This document shows, in pieces, positions 34,009 to 64,000 of a DNA stretch of 64,000 nucleotides. Within the stretch, counting starts at the first letter, position 1. Each line of letters starts with the position of its first letter. The notes beneath the pieces were generated by a model, which was not told where the DNA came from, did no database searches, and worked only from the letters and a program-made list of their open reading frames with translations. This stretch comes from Owenia fusiformis (lineage: Eukaryota > Annelida > Polychaeta > Sabellida > Oweniidae), in NCBI GenBank assembly GCA_903813345.2, contig CAIIXF020000001.1, forward strand, positions 5,394,001 to 5,458,000, read 5' to 3'. A program made the position numbers and the translations under genes.

Positions 34009-36176
34009 TCCTAAATTTTCTTTTGTCATTGTAGTCTTAAATTTTCTTTTGTCATTGTAAAACTAGATAACTTGATTTTGTATTCACATAGCAAGGTGTG
34101 TACAAGGTGATTCCGGCTAATCCGAATACAGTATTTCATATAACCAATCACCGCATCCAAAGTCATTCCTTAAGTGGTTGTCAAGATGACAACTGTAAAG
34201 CTTGAAATTGATGCTTTGCCAACTTGACCCTTGCATAAAGTTTCATTGAACATATGTTCTTTTAGTGATTTCTTATCTTTTAGTGACATTATAGAAAATA
34301 TTTTGCAGTGTGAGAAAAGAATTTAAAGGCAGAATCAGATCTAAAGGGCTTGACAAAATTGCAAGTAATATGTACATTTCACCTACCCAAGTTCAAATAT
34401 AATATCCCCCAAAAGATATGTGATACATCACCAATTGGTGAAGTTATTTTAAGACTCAAAGTGCAAAAATATTTAAACTCTCCCAAATAATAAGAAAGGT
34501 AGCTTAGACAAATGATTGCATAATTGTTAAAATATTAAATTTTCCTCAAATTATATATTTGGGTTATTTTTAGAAAATAGCCATGACAAGGAATATGAGC
34601 CCAAGATATTCTATAAAATTGAAATAATTTTCATCAAGGTGAAGCAACAGAGTAATATTGCTAGATCTGATTCTGCCTTTAAGCCCGAGACTCAATGCAT
34701 TGTGGAATGACCATTTAGAGAGAGCTCAAGGAGATTTTCAGATAAGCCCCAGTTAAGCTGTTTCCTCTTATTGATTTAGCACTCTTTTTGATACGTTTAA
34801 ATGTTAAAATACATATTCCTACATTCGTTTTAACCTGTTCAGGCCCCTCAAGAGGGGAATGGGGGGAGGAGGTGTTAGGTGCGACTGCACCCCCTCACTG
34901 AAACTGAAAATGCATCGTTTCATTTTTTCTAATTGACTCAAACACTCTTGAAGTGCATAGAAATCACTAAATAGCACTGTACCCCTTTGGTCTTATTTTT
35001 CAGTTGAAATCGTATATCGAATCGAGTTTATGATAATTTATTTACTTATTGACTATCTATTCAAAATTATTCATCGAATACAAAAAAATCTTTTGAAAAA
35101 TGACCCCTGCATAATCCCAAATATATGATCAATGGTAACAAGCAATACTATGTTCAATGATATTAAATCTACCAATACAATCCATTTAAAACAGTGCTGC
35201 TCCAACAGGAGGAAGTAATTAAAATTTTGTCAATTCCTTTAGTACTAATTCCTTTCAGGCATTGTTTCTTAAAATTAACACTCTAGTCTAGTGCAAATTT
35301 TGGAAGGCAACACCTTCAAGAAATGGTCATCCCATATCGCACCGAATCCAGGGCTTAAATGAGATGTATAATGTGTATGTTCATATTCATTCCAGGTCGT
35401 CAATACTGATCAACTGATTTCCATCATTCCGCAAATGCCCTCAAATAAATCCTGTAATTACACAATTTCCATGGAGATTGGGAGGACAGATTCAGAATCC
35501 GAGGACTGAACTATTATTTTGTTAACACTGAATCCTGTGAACATTATTTTATATTCAGAGGAGTTGGGATTTCTCTAGATTTACTATTTACAACATGATG
35601 TAGTGAGGCTCATAATATATGTATATTATACACATTTACTATTATACAAAATACACCACTTTTTTAAACTATGCTGTAACTTTTTTATTTAATTTTTGAT
35701 CCAAAATCATAATTTGCATACCAAATGAAACTTGAAGTTGAAAATCTAGCCATGCATTATTTATGGTATATAAATTATAGATAGGGTTTGGGGAGGTCTC
35801 CAGGAGATGGTATATAGGAACCCAATCTCAACTAAAGCTGGCAATTTGGACAGACAAGTTGAAAGAAACTTGGCAAACATTTCACTGATACTGCTATATC
35901 TGAATGGTGACTAATACTCAAAGCTATCATCAAAGAGGGGGTAGACCTAGAACTCATTTTTGATCAAATACAATCTAAGTTGAAGGACTGATTCCATTAT
36001 TTTATTACTCATCACCTGAGTAATCTGGCACTCTAGAACTGGGAAATAAAAAAGTGTTTTATTAAAAAAAAGTGGCACTTATTTTGGCCCACTTTGTATT
36101 TAGTGAATAATAAAAATAAAATAATAAATGAATATGATACTGATAACATAAACCAGATATTTCATGTTTTGTGACA
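34009..36176. other. Gap between the two convergent gene ends
   Basis: This holds the C8orf34-like 3' UTR of unknown length and the RPN2 polyadenylation side. No frame of interest was found. The only recognised element is the TTAA-flanked insert at 34327-34678. An AATAAA at 35444-35449 (plus strand) is a possible poly(A) signal for the C8orf34-like gene, 1.4 kb after its stop; a nearer one was not seen. Confidence 0.5.
34323..34682. mobile_element. TTAA-flanked MITE, Kolobok-like
   Basis: TTAA lies at 34323-34326 and 34679-34682. The inverted termini AGGCAGAATCAGATCTA (34327) and complement (ending 34678) are perfect over 17 bp, with 352 bp between. The AGG start resembles the larger element at 10488-14542, although the following bases differ, so they are related at superfamily rather than family level. 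Confidence 0.78.
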
Positions 36177-36182
36177 TTTATT
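36177..36182 (-). terminator. Candidate poly(A) signal of RPN2
   Basis: AATAAA on the minus strand lies about 600 bp after the RPN2 stop. It is a reasonable end of the 3' UTR, but other AT-rich variants lie nearby. Confidence 0.45.
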
Positions 36183-36783
36183 TCACAAATATATATAATA
36201 TAATATTATCACTTTCTAATGTTGAGTAAAAAAATCTCAATCACAACAAATATTTCAATAGAATTTTTATGTAACATGATACTACACAACTACTTCTGTT
36301 CAGCAATATGAGACACATATTGTAAAAACATAATTATGCATGAACAACAAATAATCAATGACAATACAGCAAATAGTGAATTAAGTTTTAGGGAACTTGT
36401 TAAAAACTTGTTTGGCAAAGTTTGTTCATGTGAATTGGAATGGTAAAGATAAAAGTCTATCACACCACAAAAAATTAAATATTTCAGTTAAAACCATTCT
36501 TCCATATCAATGTGTCAAGTCAGGTGTGTTATCCATATTGCATCCAGTATAAATAGAGTAATTTCAGTCCACATATTGATTGAGAATCTCCTCAAAACTA
36601 TATAGAATTTAGGAAATGCAAGAAAACAATGTCAACTCAGATACATTTCCTGGTATGGCTCTACTATGTTCTTGGAACTGTCCATGTGATGATTATGATG
36701 ATATGGATGATGATTGTAGAAATGAGGACAGAGCCATCTAATGTTCGACTGTAGATCATGACTTGAATTGAAGATATTCAGGA

Positions 36784-55402
<18,619 letters not shown>

Positions 55403-56020
55403 GTTAGATTTTGAAACTTATGGCTCTCAAACATAGAAGTGAACAGCTGATCAATAGTGACCTTTGAAATTGAATTAAGTCGATCCGCGGCTTACTTTTG
55501 GTCTCTAACTGTGTCTTACATCAGTATCATCAATCCATGTAAGTATTGGAGCGCTGGAGTACTTCTTTTTCGATCAAGACTTGTAAATTGTTCATCGAGT
55601 TAAAGTTTTACAGACCTATTTCCAATATGGCGGTTTGCTAGGTGCGAGATACGCAACAACGAAATGAATTTTGAGAATTAGTTAAGTTCGGACAACCTCC
55701 GGAGATTTACGAAAATGTCCGAGCAGAAACCGCCATATTGGAATTTGGCAGTAAAACGATTCACTCGACTAACAATTACAAGTCTTGATCGAAAAAGAAG
55801 TACTCCAGCGCTCCAATACTTACACGGATTGATGATACTGATGTAAGACACAGTTAGAGACCAAAAGTAAGCCGCGGATCGACTTAATTCGATTTCAAAG
55901 GTCACGATCATTGAGCTGTCCAAATGCTCCGTGGGAAAGCTATTATATCAAAATCCAAATAGCTTTCGCAGGAAGTAAGCCGTTACCATTTCAATTCATG
56001 AAATATCAATGGAACGATTT

Positions 56021-59000
56021 TTAGAATATCACATACATTTTTTGAACGACAGCGATTTTACAATAGTTCACGGTGTTCCAGATAGAATCACTTCTAGCCA
56101 AGAATTGGCTAGAGACTCGAGTAACACAGGGTTAACTTCGTGAACATCTGCACGGTGCACGGGCCTGCATGACTTGCATTTTGCGTTTCTCGTTCAATCA
56201 AAATCCACTAAAACGCTGCATGCCTGAACCCTTTCCATAGGCTCTGGATTTGGGTCCGGATCTAAAGCCTAATTCATGAAAGCTCCGCAAGCCTGCGCAA
56301 TTCCGCAACTCACTGCGGTACCGCTATTTCCAATTCACAAAGGGACCGCAAAGTCAGCATCATCGCAGATATCTTGCGGTACCGCGAGAATTACGTCATT
56401 ATCGTGCGATACCTCTGTACTTACCGCAAGTCACTATCTGAAAATTCAGTGTAATGAATCCTCTTGAAAAATCACTTAACATTACCTTTCAGTGATGGTA
56501 ATACGTACATGTGTAAACCTGGTATTGTCCTTTTATCAGGTTCAGTTTCCAAATAAAAAAATTAAAATTGAATGTGATATAGACGTTGAAATATGGCTGT
56601 AAAAGCAACCTGTTCAGAGTATGTTTTTAAGATTTTTAAGGTTGCGGAACAACGCAACTTTAAGGTTAGTTTGTATGTTGCTGCAATCCTCAATAAAGTC
56701 ACATGTTATTTTTCAATTAGGAATCACTCCTTCATCACATTTATTGTCTATATTTTAAGTTTTGAACAAAAAATGCACTAATGTACCTAGAAAAGACCGG
56801 TGAGAACATTTGCTTCGTAAAATGCATAAAACGAGAAAATTCAGTGACATAAGGTTAATTACGAACATACACGACAACCTTTTATAATTATCGCCATTTT
56901 GAATATCAATAATAAGTACTCTCTGGGAGCAATTGGAGAAACGTGAGACGTAAACGTGTCTTTAGAGATCCGCCAGAGATTTTTGGCGAACACGAATTAC
57001 TGGAAAGATATCGTATGCATTAAATTGTTATATATCAAAACGCATATTGACAGAATCTGCAAGAATGAAGCATCAAATAAAACGATCGCAAGCACTTCCC
57101 TTTAATGCAGGTATATTGTTGTAATTATATTCTCCGAAATGTGAACCATCTCCCTTTAATTTCTAGAGAATACTAGATCCATTTTGCCTTTGCCCGGCTC
57201 TACTATACTAATGCAAGGCCCTACAAAATGTTGATGTAAAAACCGGTAAAACAACGAGGTAGAACCATGACTTAGAAGTAAAATTTCCGGTATTATGGCC
57301 ATTGTTGATAAAAAAAATGTGACTCCGAGGTCATGATTTACAAGGGACACTATAGCTAAAATGGGTCAAACTGACATTTCTGCCCTAATAAATGATACGG
57401 TCGTCATGGACACAGATTGCGCACTGAAAACAGCTTAAGTGTGAAACAAATTTTGTTAAAAATTCAAAAAAGCATTAAAATGATTTTTTCAAATAGACAT
57501 GTAGTAGGTATCTATATACATTTATACACACGTTACCCAAAGCATTGAAGTAAACTCCACGGAACATAAGGTGGAATTTCAAATTGAAATTAGGGCCCGT
57601 CTCCAACGTGACGATTTTCACAGTTTCAGTCCGTGATTAATATGCCAAGATATTCACATTAGAATGCAACATTTTCAAAAAACCAAGGACTTTCCTCATG
57701 ATACTCTCCTGTCCTTTAAAATCATAAATGAATTTGGAACTTCAAGTATTTTCCTTTTGATGTGCATCACTTGTCAACATGAAACATCCGAATCCATAAT
57801 TTTTCTCGATTTTTTCATACGTTGTGTTTTTAATTTGAGTAAAATTGAAAGGGGTCGATCCTATTTGAACATGAATCGATTCGTTCATGAAAAATGATAC
57901 TTTAGACGAATAGAAAATGACAAAAAAATTATTTTGGAAGCAATGATCATTTGGCTGGTTCACCATTTTTCCGCGTGTCGTTTTTCACAAGAAAATTGAA
58001 AACAAATGACAATGAGTTATATGTTCACTTAATTAAAGAATGGTCATTTTTTATGACTATAGCTAGATGAATTGAGAAACAAGTTTGTATTTTTGTCTTA
58101 TATTATCACCTTTATGTTTAATTTTCCGTCAAAACTCGACATAAAGCATGAATAGTAGAATCGTGCCGTGTTTCACCTTCTCCAAGGAAAAAGCAGTTAC
58201 GTACATGTTACATATGTGGACTCATATGCAATCATAGCTTATATGTACTGAACACCTCTTTTCTATTTTCAATAACTATGTGCACACCACATTATTTATC
58301 TTTTTAAATCAACTTCACCGAAACTTTTCACTGATTCAAGAAACCAGCGCTTTTACACTTTACATCGATGGTGCAAATGCCATGTCGTCAAGCACCTAAT
58401 CACCCTAGTTCCCTTTTAATCTCTTTTAGTGTATGAGGTAAGACACTTTGATTTTTTTTTTACAATTTGAGAAACTTTTACTATGGGTGTTTACTTTTTG
58501 GACCAACTGCAGGGTGACGTAGTGAAGTCTTTCCTGCATGCACCACAAACAGCAGGGCAACCATGTACATGTTCATACCAAATGACATTAAAGGCATTCA
58601 ATCATGCATCAGAAAAGTCCCTTTTAAAGATTTCAAATTTAAAGAGAAACTTTTTCATTTAAAATTAATGGTTACTCTACTTGATTGTACGTTATCATTT
58701 GAAAGATATAAGAATGATATTGCTGACGTATTTAAGTCTGACGTAGCCAAAGCATAAAAATCATCTACACTGTGAATATGAAATTTTCTTTTGGTCTGCG
58801 GAGCGCTTCATCGATGCCCCGATCTCATCACAAGGTCATTTTTCATGGCCACTGAAAACGTTCTTATCGTTATGTTTTGCTTCATTCGAGCTGAGTTAAG
58901 TCGCTAGTCCTAGAACGACTTTTGTCAGACTCGATACTTTTTCAACGGTTTCTGATATCACATAACAGAACTCTCAGCATAAACTCAATTCTTTCCTGTG

Positions 59001-59935
59001 ATTTTCATTTTTTCTTTGAAGTTCTGGAAGTTTAATATTCAGTGCAATGAGTTATCCCGGTTTTGTTTTAGAGAAAGAGAACGTTAAAAGAATTAATCTC
59101 TCTTTGTTGCCTCCATTCTCGAAGCGTGCATTTTGTGCTGATTTCTTTTTGCTAGTCGGTTGGCGATATATTTCAAAGAGGAGTGTTTTTTTGCATTGCT
59201 TGCCTTCCATTTTCTTTAATATTCTCGGGGATTGCTTAGTTTTTGCTTTTCTCTATCCCTTTTCCAACGAATTGCGTTTCGCAAAGGCATATTGAATATT
59301 ACAGATCATATACAGATCGTGCAAATGGAATTGAAATAGATAAAAATTAATTATAACACGAAAACATCGTTGAAAAGCTGTAATCGTTCATATTACTTAA
59401 CGCGAGTTTTCGGTTTATGCTGTTCTCCATTTATAATAATTGCAATCATTGAAAAGAAAACAGAATGCAAACATTAAGTGACTTTATGATTGAATTCAGC
59501 GATCCCCGGGAATACAATGAACGAAATGTTATTTACTGAGGGTCAACTATTTTGGGCTTTAATGGTCTTCATATAACATTTTTTGTTATGACTTTTCCCA
59601 AAAAATTACGCTTATGGAATTCCCAAATAACTTGTCATTTGCTTGCATGTTATGTATTATTGTAAAGACGTATAAAATGTAAAAAGCACATTTACAAAAG
59701 GGCAAATTCGTTAGGTGTTATCGTTTCCTTGCCTATAAATCGATCTTTATGCGTAATCACTGAATAACTTTTAAACATGTGTTTTAAGAATATGGGTCAT
59801 AATATAAAATTAAATCACTCGATCTGGGATTTATAAAATTGTCTAATTACTGCTTTGAGTTAAATGCTATAACCGTGACGTTTTTCACGCGTGACGATTG
59901 TCACAGTTTCGCACAATATCAGTCCATAGATGAGG
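56021..59935. other. Intergenic DNA without a recognised gene
   Basis: 3.9 kb upstream of RPN2 on its strand. Frames here are short and unlike known proteins (for example 58563-58757 and 59047-59295). Noted items are the 10-bp palindrome GCGGTACCGC twice near 56310 and 56373 in a CCGCAA-rich patch, and a motif CGTGACGATTTTCACAGTTT near 57607 that recurs (CGTGACGATTGTCACAGTTT) near 59892, just outside the LINE end. I see nothing else. Confidence 0.5.
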
Positions 59936-60073
59936 TTTATGTTTATGTTTATGTATCTTTATTTCCACCTATGCAGATGAGTACATAATAATTATAAAGT
60001 TAATGTGGCAATATTAAAAATATAAAAATAAAAATATATATATATACAACGCAAACTGTGTTGATTTAATAGT

Positions 60074-63000
60074 TTATAGAGCTATAGCTGCAGCTCTTGT
60101 TTTTAACATGTGTTTGACACTTAACATTATCTTCACATACATTCTGTAGTCTAATGCTTCATTTTTTCCTAGTAAGATCTCCATTTTTTCAACCATATTA
60201 TATCCATCAAATATTCTGTCACTTAAAACTGCCAACAAGTCACTCCTACTTTCATGAAGTTCAAGGCAATCTAAGAGAAAATGCCTTGTCGTTTCATTTG
60301 TCATCCCACACAGAGGACAAATGGTGTCATAGTTGAGTGGGAAAGCACCTGTTAGCAGTTTTACCATATCCCTACACATCCCTATATATTTACAATTCGA
60401 TTGACAGATTCTCCACCATACGCATGGTTTTATCGTAACTTGTATCGTTCTATAAACGCTAAGTCTGTTAGATATGTTACATAACAAGTGCCATCTGTCT
60501 TCTTCATACTGCATTATGCGTGCTTTAACAATCCGTTTCCACGCACATTTGGGCATCAGGTCATAATTCAAAAAATATTCATCAATATATCGCCATAAAT
60601 TGTATCTTGTCACAAGGTTCAAAACTGCATTTATTACTGAATAGTTGCTATACAACTTTGAGTGTTCAGAAATTGACTTCCATCTAAAGAACTCAATTAT
60701 AAAAATCATTTTATACACACATGTGGTTGGTAGATTTAGGATACACCACAGAAACATTAACTTTTTTGTATCTATGACCGCACGAATCCTCGACCAGCCC
60801 AGTTGTGCCAAGGAAGCTTCGTTATGCACATTACATGGCAATTGTTGAATTCGTTTTGCTATTTGTCTATGTGTCAATTCAAGGGTATCATAATCACATT
60901 GTTTCAATGGCAGGATATCCATACCGTATGTCATGGATGGTACCGATATGGACCAATATAAAATAGAGGCCGTCAGTGGATTGTATTCGAAGGAGTCACT
61001 GCTGAGAAGCCCCACCCCCGCGTTGATAGCCCTTCTAGCCTTTCCCATTGCATTATCAATATGTTGTTTCAAGTTACCATTTGTATTTAAAATGAGACCC
61101 ACATGTGTACATTCTCTGACATGATCCATTTTATCTGGTCCAAGGTAAAAACACAAGTCTTTGCGGCCCTGTCTCTCTTTAGTGCAAACCATCAACGTTT
61201 TTGACTTCCCAGGGTGGAAGGTGAAACGCCATCGCGTACTGAAACGATATGCTATGTCCAGTAATGTTTGTAAGGACCTTGGGAACACAGCCATGAGGAT
61301 CAGGTCATCGGCGTATGTGGGTGAGGTTACATTGATATTGCCGATTCTGCATCCAGCATTGCTTTGTTCGAGTTCCTTTAAGAGGCTATTTGTGAAACGC
61401 ATATAGAGCATCAAACTACAGACACCCCCCTGATGGACTCCCTGGTTAATGAAGAAAGGATCAGACATAGTTTTTCCCACTCTAACCCTGCATTGATAAT
61501 CCGAATACCAAATTTTCAAAATTCTCCATATTTTCCCCTTGAAACCTTGGTTAAAGAGTGTATACAACAACCCATCTATCCAGACAGAATCGTAACATTT
61601 TTTAATGTCCAATGATGCTATATATGTATCACTACCCCTGTCCGCATTATGCGCGACAGTCTCCCGCACGACCATCGATGTGTGGATACAAGAAGTACCA
61701 TCTATTGCTGCCCCTTGCAGACAATGTATCGGTTCAATGTTATTATCGGCCTTAACTCGTGCTATGTATAAATTTTCAAATAGTTTGCTAAATATGGTCA
61801 TTAACGTGATACCCCTATGGTTATCTTTTTCTAAAATATCTTTGTTCCCTCCTTTGAATAACGTTATTAAGACCCCTATTTTAAAAGAATCCGGAAAGAA
61901 CTCATTTTCGATTATAGCATTGAATAGATACGTTAAGACCGAGATTAACCTTGTACCACCGTACCTTATATGCTCTGGGGTGACAAGATCGTGCCCCGGT
62001 GCTTTATTTAATCTCAATCTATCTATAGCAGCGATAACTTCGACTTCCGAAAACGGTTCCTGTAAATTATCGTCAGTTTGGGTGCGCGTTAATTGATCAA
62101 TTCTATGAATTGCGCCTTCGACCTCTTGCTTAAAGCCGTTATCAAAAACAGGATTATTTGCAGGTGTATAAAGTTTTTGAAAGTACGCTTTCCACTCGTT
62201 ACAAATATCTACTTCCGTGTCTAAAATACTACCATTGTCACCCCTCAATTGTAACACATTTTTCCCATTCCCCTTTCGTTTAGTTTTAACTAACCGCCAG
62301 AAGTCATTAATATTAATATTGCCCGATACGTCTAGCTCTCTCTGTGTTTCCATTGCATGTTCGTATTGTTTATTCCTGAGCAGTTTTCTAAACTCGCGTT
62401 TCGTGTTTTTATAAATAGCATAGTTTCGACCCGTTCTCGGTTTTCCACTTTCCCGCCAAGTATGATATGCAATCATTTTCTGTTTATACATAACTTTCAA
62501 TTCCGGGCACCAATATGGTTTAATGTGTTTACGAAATTTCCCTTTGGGTAGATTGTTTTGCGAAGTATCTTTTAAGAGCTTAGCAAGCTGATTGAAGTAA
62601 TTGCTAATTTGTTTGTTTGATAACGAGGGGGTCCTACTCAACTCATTTTCTATATCTATAAGTTTACTTGAAACCACATCAGTGAACAAGGATTTAATTT
62701 GACTTTCACTGATCTTATTCCATTTTACATTAACTGCCCTCAATGCCTCAAGGTTACCCTTACAAAACACTGAATTTGTCGCCGCAATAGTCAAAGTTAA
62801 CGTTAAGGGGAGGTGATCAGATGTGTTCAGTAGGGTCTCCTCGTGTACTTCACATGTAACACAGCATCTTATAAGAGGTGCTGTAACTAATATATGATCA
62901 ATATACGTATTTATGTTGGGTTCTTTATAAAACGTGTACTTGGGTCCATTACGACAATCTGACATATCAGCACATATCAACCCATTCCTTAGCATAAAAT

Positions 63001-63610
63001 TATACAAGAGTCTACCATTTTTTGAGTGGTCCCCTTGACCCATGTCGGTCACCAAATTCCCAAGATTAGCATTCATGTCCCCTACAATGATGACCTCACC
63101 GATACCCCTGACTTGTTGCAGGCATTCGTCAAGTGTATCTAACACAACATCAAAACTGTCCCTTACACAAGTAGGTTGAGGTAAGTACACTGACAGAATA
63201 TGCATAAAACAATCATTCCATCTAACTTTAAGTCCTACTATTCTGTCCGATTCGAAATACACTGGCATTGCATTGATGTTCTTTCTATAGAGGATCCCAA
63301 CCCCGCCATGCCCTATATGAGAACCCTTATTCAATGGCTCTAAACTGCTACTACTGACTCCTATACCAAAGAAATCCTCATGTAATTCACTCAATGTTCC
63401 AATTTCATTGGGATATAACCAATGTTCTGATATACAAATAATATCGGATGAATTACACAGTTCACGTACATAATGTCTTTTTGTACTAAGACAATTCACG
63501 TTATAACCCGTGATGGATAGCAATGTCATAATAAAATGTATATAAAACATATTTACAAGCATGTTTCTTGCATAAGCTACAGGCAGAAGTCGTTTTAGCA
63601 ATCGTCCCAA
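60074..63610 (-). CDS. LINE ORF2: APE-type endonuclease, reverse transcriptase, C-terminal Cys-His motif
   Basis: A long open frame of 1178 codons. The nominal first codon is TTG; a better start is the ATG at about codon 18 (M-L-V-N-M-F). The endonuclease occupies about residues 33-280, with G-D-M-N-A-N near 175 and S-D-H-L-P near 264, the metal-site and catalytic blocks of APE-type nucleases. RT motifs: A-S-L-D-I-K-K-C-Y-D-S-V-W, N-Q-G-V-H-Q-G-G (near 725) and T-Y-A-D-D-L (near 764). Near residue 1100, C-P-L-C-G..E-T-T-R-H-F-L-L-D-C is a CCHC-like motif often seen at LINE C termini. It would nick target DNA and reverse transcribe the element RNA. No stop inside; clade unassigned. Confidence 0.93.
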   Translation of the reverse strand: MGRLLKRLLPVAYARNMLVNMFYIHFIMTLLSITGYNVNCLSTKRHYVRELCNSSDIICISEHWLYPNEIGTLSELHEDFFGIGVSSSSLEPLNKGSHIGHGGVGILYRKNINAMPVYFESDRIVGLKVRWNDCFMHILSVYLPQPTCVRDSFDVVLDTLDECLQQVRGIGEVIIVGDMNANLGNLVTDMGQGDHSKNGRLLYNFMLRNGLICADMSDCRNGPKYTFYKEPNINTYIDHILVTAPLIRCCVTCEVHEETLLNTSDHLPLTLTLTIAATNSVFCKGNLEALRAVNVKWNKISESQIKSLFTDVVSSKLIDIENELSRTPSLSNKQISNYFNQLAKLLKDTSQNNLPKGKFRKHIKPYWCPELKVMYKQKMIAYHTWRESGKPRTGRNYAIYKNTKREFRKLLRNKQYEHAMETQRELDVSGNININDFWRLVKTKRKGNGKNVLQLRGDNGSILDTEVDICNEWKAYFQKLYTPANNPVFDNGFKQEVEGAIHRIDQLTRTQTDDNLQEPFSEVEVIAAIDRLRLNKAPGHDLVTPEHIRYGGTRLISVLTYLFNAIIENEFFPDSFKIGVLITLFKGGNKDILEKDNHRGITLMTIFSKLFENLYIARVKADNNIEPIHCLQGAAIDGTSCIHTSMVVRETVAHNADRGSDTYIASLDIKKCYDSVWIDGLLYTLFNQGFKGKIWRILKIWYSDYQCRVRVGKTMSDPFFINQGVHQGGVCSLMLYMRFTNSLLKELEQSNAGCRIGNINVTSPTYADDLILMAVFPRSLQTLLDIAYRFSTRWRFTFHPGKSKTLMVCTKERQGRKDLCFYLGPDKMDHVRECTHVGLILNTNGNLKQHIDNAMGKARRAINAGVGLLSSDSFEYNPLTASILYWSISVPSMTYGMDILPLKQCDYDTLELTHRQIAKRIQQLPCNVHNEASLAQLGWSRIRAVIDTKKLMFLWCILNLPTTCVYKMIFIIEFFRWKSISEHSKLYSNYSVINAVLNLVTRYNLWRYIDEYFLNYDLMPKCAWKRIVKARIMQYEEDRWHLLCNISNRLSVYRTIQVTIKPCVWWRICQSNCKYIGMCRDMVKLLTGAFPLNYDTICPLCGMTNETTRHFLLDCLELHESRSDLLAVLSDRIFDGYNMVEKMEILLGKNEALDYRMYVKIMLSVKHMLKTRAAAIAL

Positions 63611-63999
63611 TCAGACCATCTTTTTGACGTATAGCCTGGCCACATCCTATCATCCTTGTCGGCGTTGTCGGCGTTGTTAACGCTGTCATCGGTACTATAA
63701 CCGGCGATGTCAACATCTTCACGGCGTTGATCATTATCATTGATTCTGTCGTATGTCCTCTCATAGGATGTTCCGCGCCAAAATCCACCACGCGGCGTTG
63801 ATCCGTAGTTACGACGTGTACGTGTTGGAGGCTCGCGTGACCACTCCCTGCACGTGACGTTTTCGGGCCAAAGGGATTCGCTCAGCATCACATCGCGCTG
63901 CGTATCGGGTATTGTCATTTTTATGCCGAAAGTATCACTACTGACCCGATTACGGATGATATATGAGTTCATTACACGTACTTTGTTATGCCTAAGATG
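63595..63999 (-). CDS. LINE ORF1 C-terminal end, overlapping ORF2
   Basis: The frame is open to the window edge and stops with TAA just inside the start of the ORF2 frame (overlap of about 16 bp by the nominal starts). It contains R-H-N-K-V-R-V, F-G-I-K-M-T-I-P and L-W-P-E-N-V-T-C-R-E-W, followed by an Arg/Gly and acidic tail (D-D-S-V-N-N-A-D-N-A-D-K-D-D-R). This order resembles the C-terminal part of ORF1 proteins of some invertebrate LINEs as I remember them. Its function is probably RNA binding, inferred from position. The ATG at 63970-63972 is internal, not the true start. Confidence 0.6.
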   Translation of the reverse strand, partial: HLRHNKVRVMNSYIIRNRVSSDTFGIKMTIPDTQRDVMLSESLWPENVTCREWSREPPTRTRRNYGSTPRGGFWRGTSYERTYDRINDNDQRREDVDIAGYSTDDSVNNADNADKDDRMWPGYTSKRWSDWDDC

Positions 64000-64000
64000 G

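Larger units (their letters stand above)
59936..64000 (-). mobile_element. Non-LTR retrotransposon (LINE), nearly complete 3' part, cut by window edge
   Basis: Minus-strand LINE: end of ORF1 (63595-63999), ORF2 (60074-63610) and a 3' UTR of about 130 bp. The 3' end has a short repeat tail (ATAAAC type; plus strand TTTATGTTTATGTTTATG at 59937-59955). ORF2 is uninterrupted, so the copy may be recent. The 5' end and most of ORF1 lie outside the window. It belongs to a different lineage from the LINE at 1-2170, judging by RT motifs. Confidence 0.9.

Noticed and set aside
55678-55923. 81-codon minus-strand frame in the promoter palindrome
   Set aside because: No similarity, and it overlaps the mirrored promoter arm; likely chance.
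58563-59295. Short frames in the region upstream of RPN2
   Set aside because: No similarity recognised and AT-rich composition; insufficient support for a gene.

Overview
This is nuclear DNA of an animal, most likely an invertebrate. The two host genes have many short exons with consensus GT-AG introns. The introns are packed with LINEs, an LTR element, many short inverted-repeat DNA transposons and tandem repeats. I cannot name the species. Both genes belong to families conserved in animals, and they converge: a C8orf34-like gene runs left to right, and RPN2 (ribophorin II) runs right to left.

Layout. At 1-2170 lies the 3' part of a non-LTR retrotransposon (reverse transcriptase, plus strand). 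At 3843-34008 lies a 15-exon gene for a predicted 575-residue C8orf34-like protein; all exon phases fit together. Its introns hold TTAA-type transposons, minisatellites, and in intron 13 (18401-33290) a stack of nested elements. These are an outer inverted-repeat element (18951-30783), a non-coding LTR element with apparently identical LTRs (19658-29224), an inverted-repeat element inside that (21695-25768), and a Transib-like element inside that (23339-24424). At 34009-36170 is the short gap between the two gene ends, with one small TTAA element. At 36784-55402 lies RPN2 on the minus strand, with 17 coding exons and 633 predicted residues; all phases fit. Its largest intron (38123-43038) holds a decayed 4.4-kb transposon coding for an XPG/FEN1-like nuclease domain and a Cys-rich tail. 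About 0.7 kb around the RPN2 start is an imperfect palindrome. At 56021-59935 I recognise no gene. At 59936-64000 is a second LINE (minus strand) with a full-looking endonuclease/reverse transcriptase frame and the end of an upstream ORF1.

Most striking observation. Intron 13 of the C8orf34-like gene has a tandem array at each end. At its 5' end a 33-bp repeat spans the exon/intron junction, so the splice donor itself is repeated: 12 good GT donors plus 2 GC donors, all in the same phase, each adding 11 residues. At its 3' end a 90-bp repeat (about 24 units) runs up to the pyrimidine tract of the exon 14 acceptor. The same intron has therefore had both of its splice-site regions caught up in tandem duplication.

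Functionally, RPN2 is a subunit of the ER oligosaccharyltransferase (N-glycosylation). The C8orf34-like protein is uncharacterised, but its N terminus resembles a PKA RII-alpha type dimerisation/docking segment. Nothing in the sequence suggests the two genes act together. All identifications are from reading the sequence; no database search was run.
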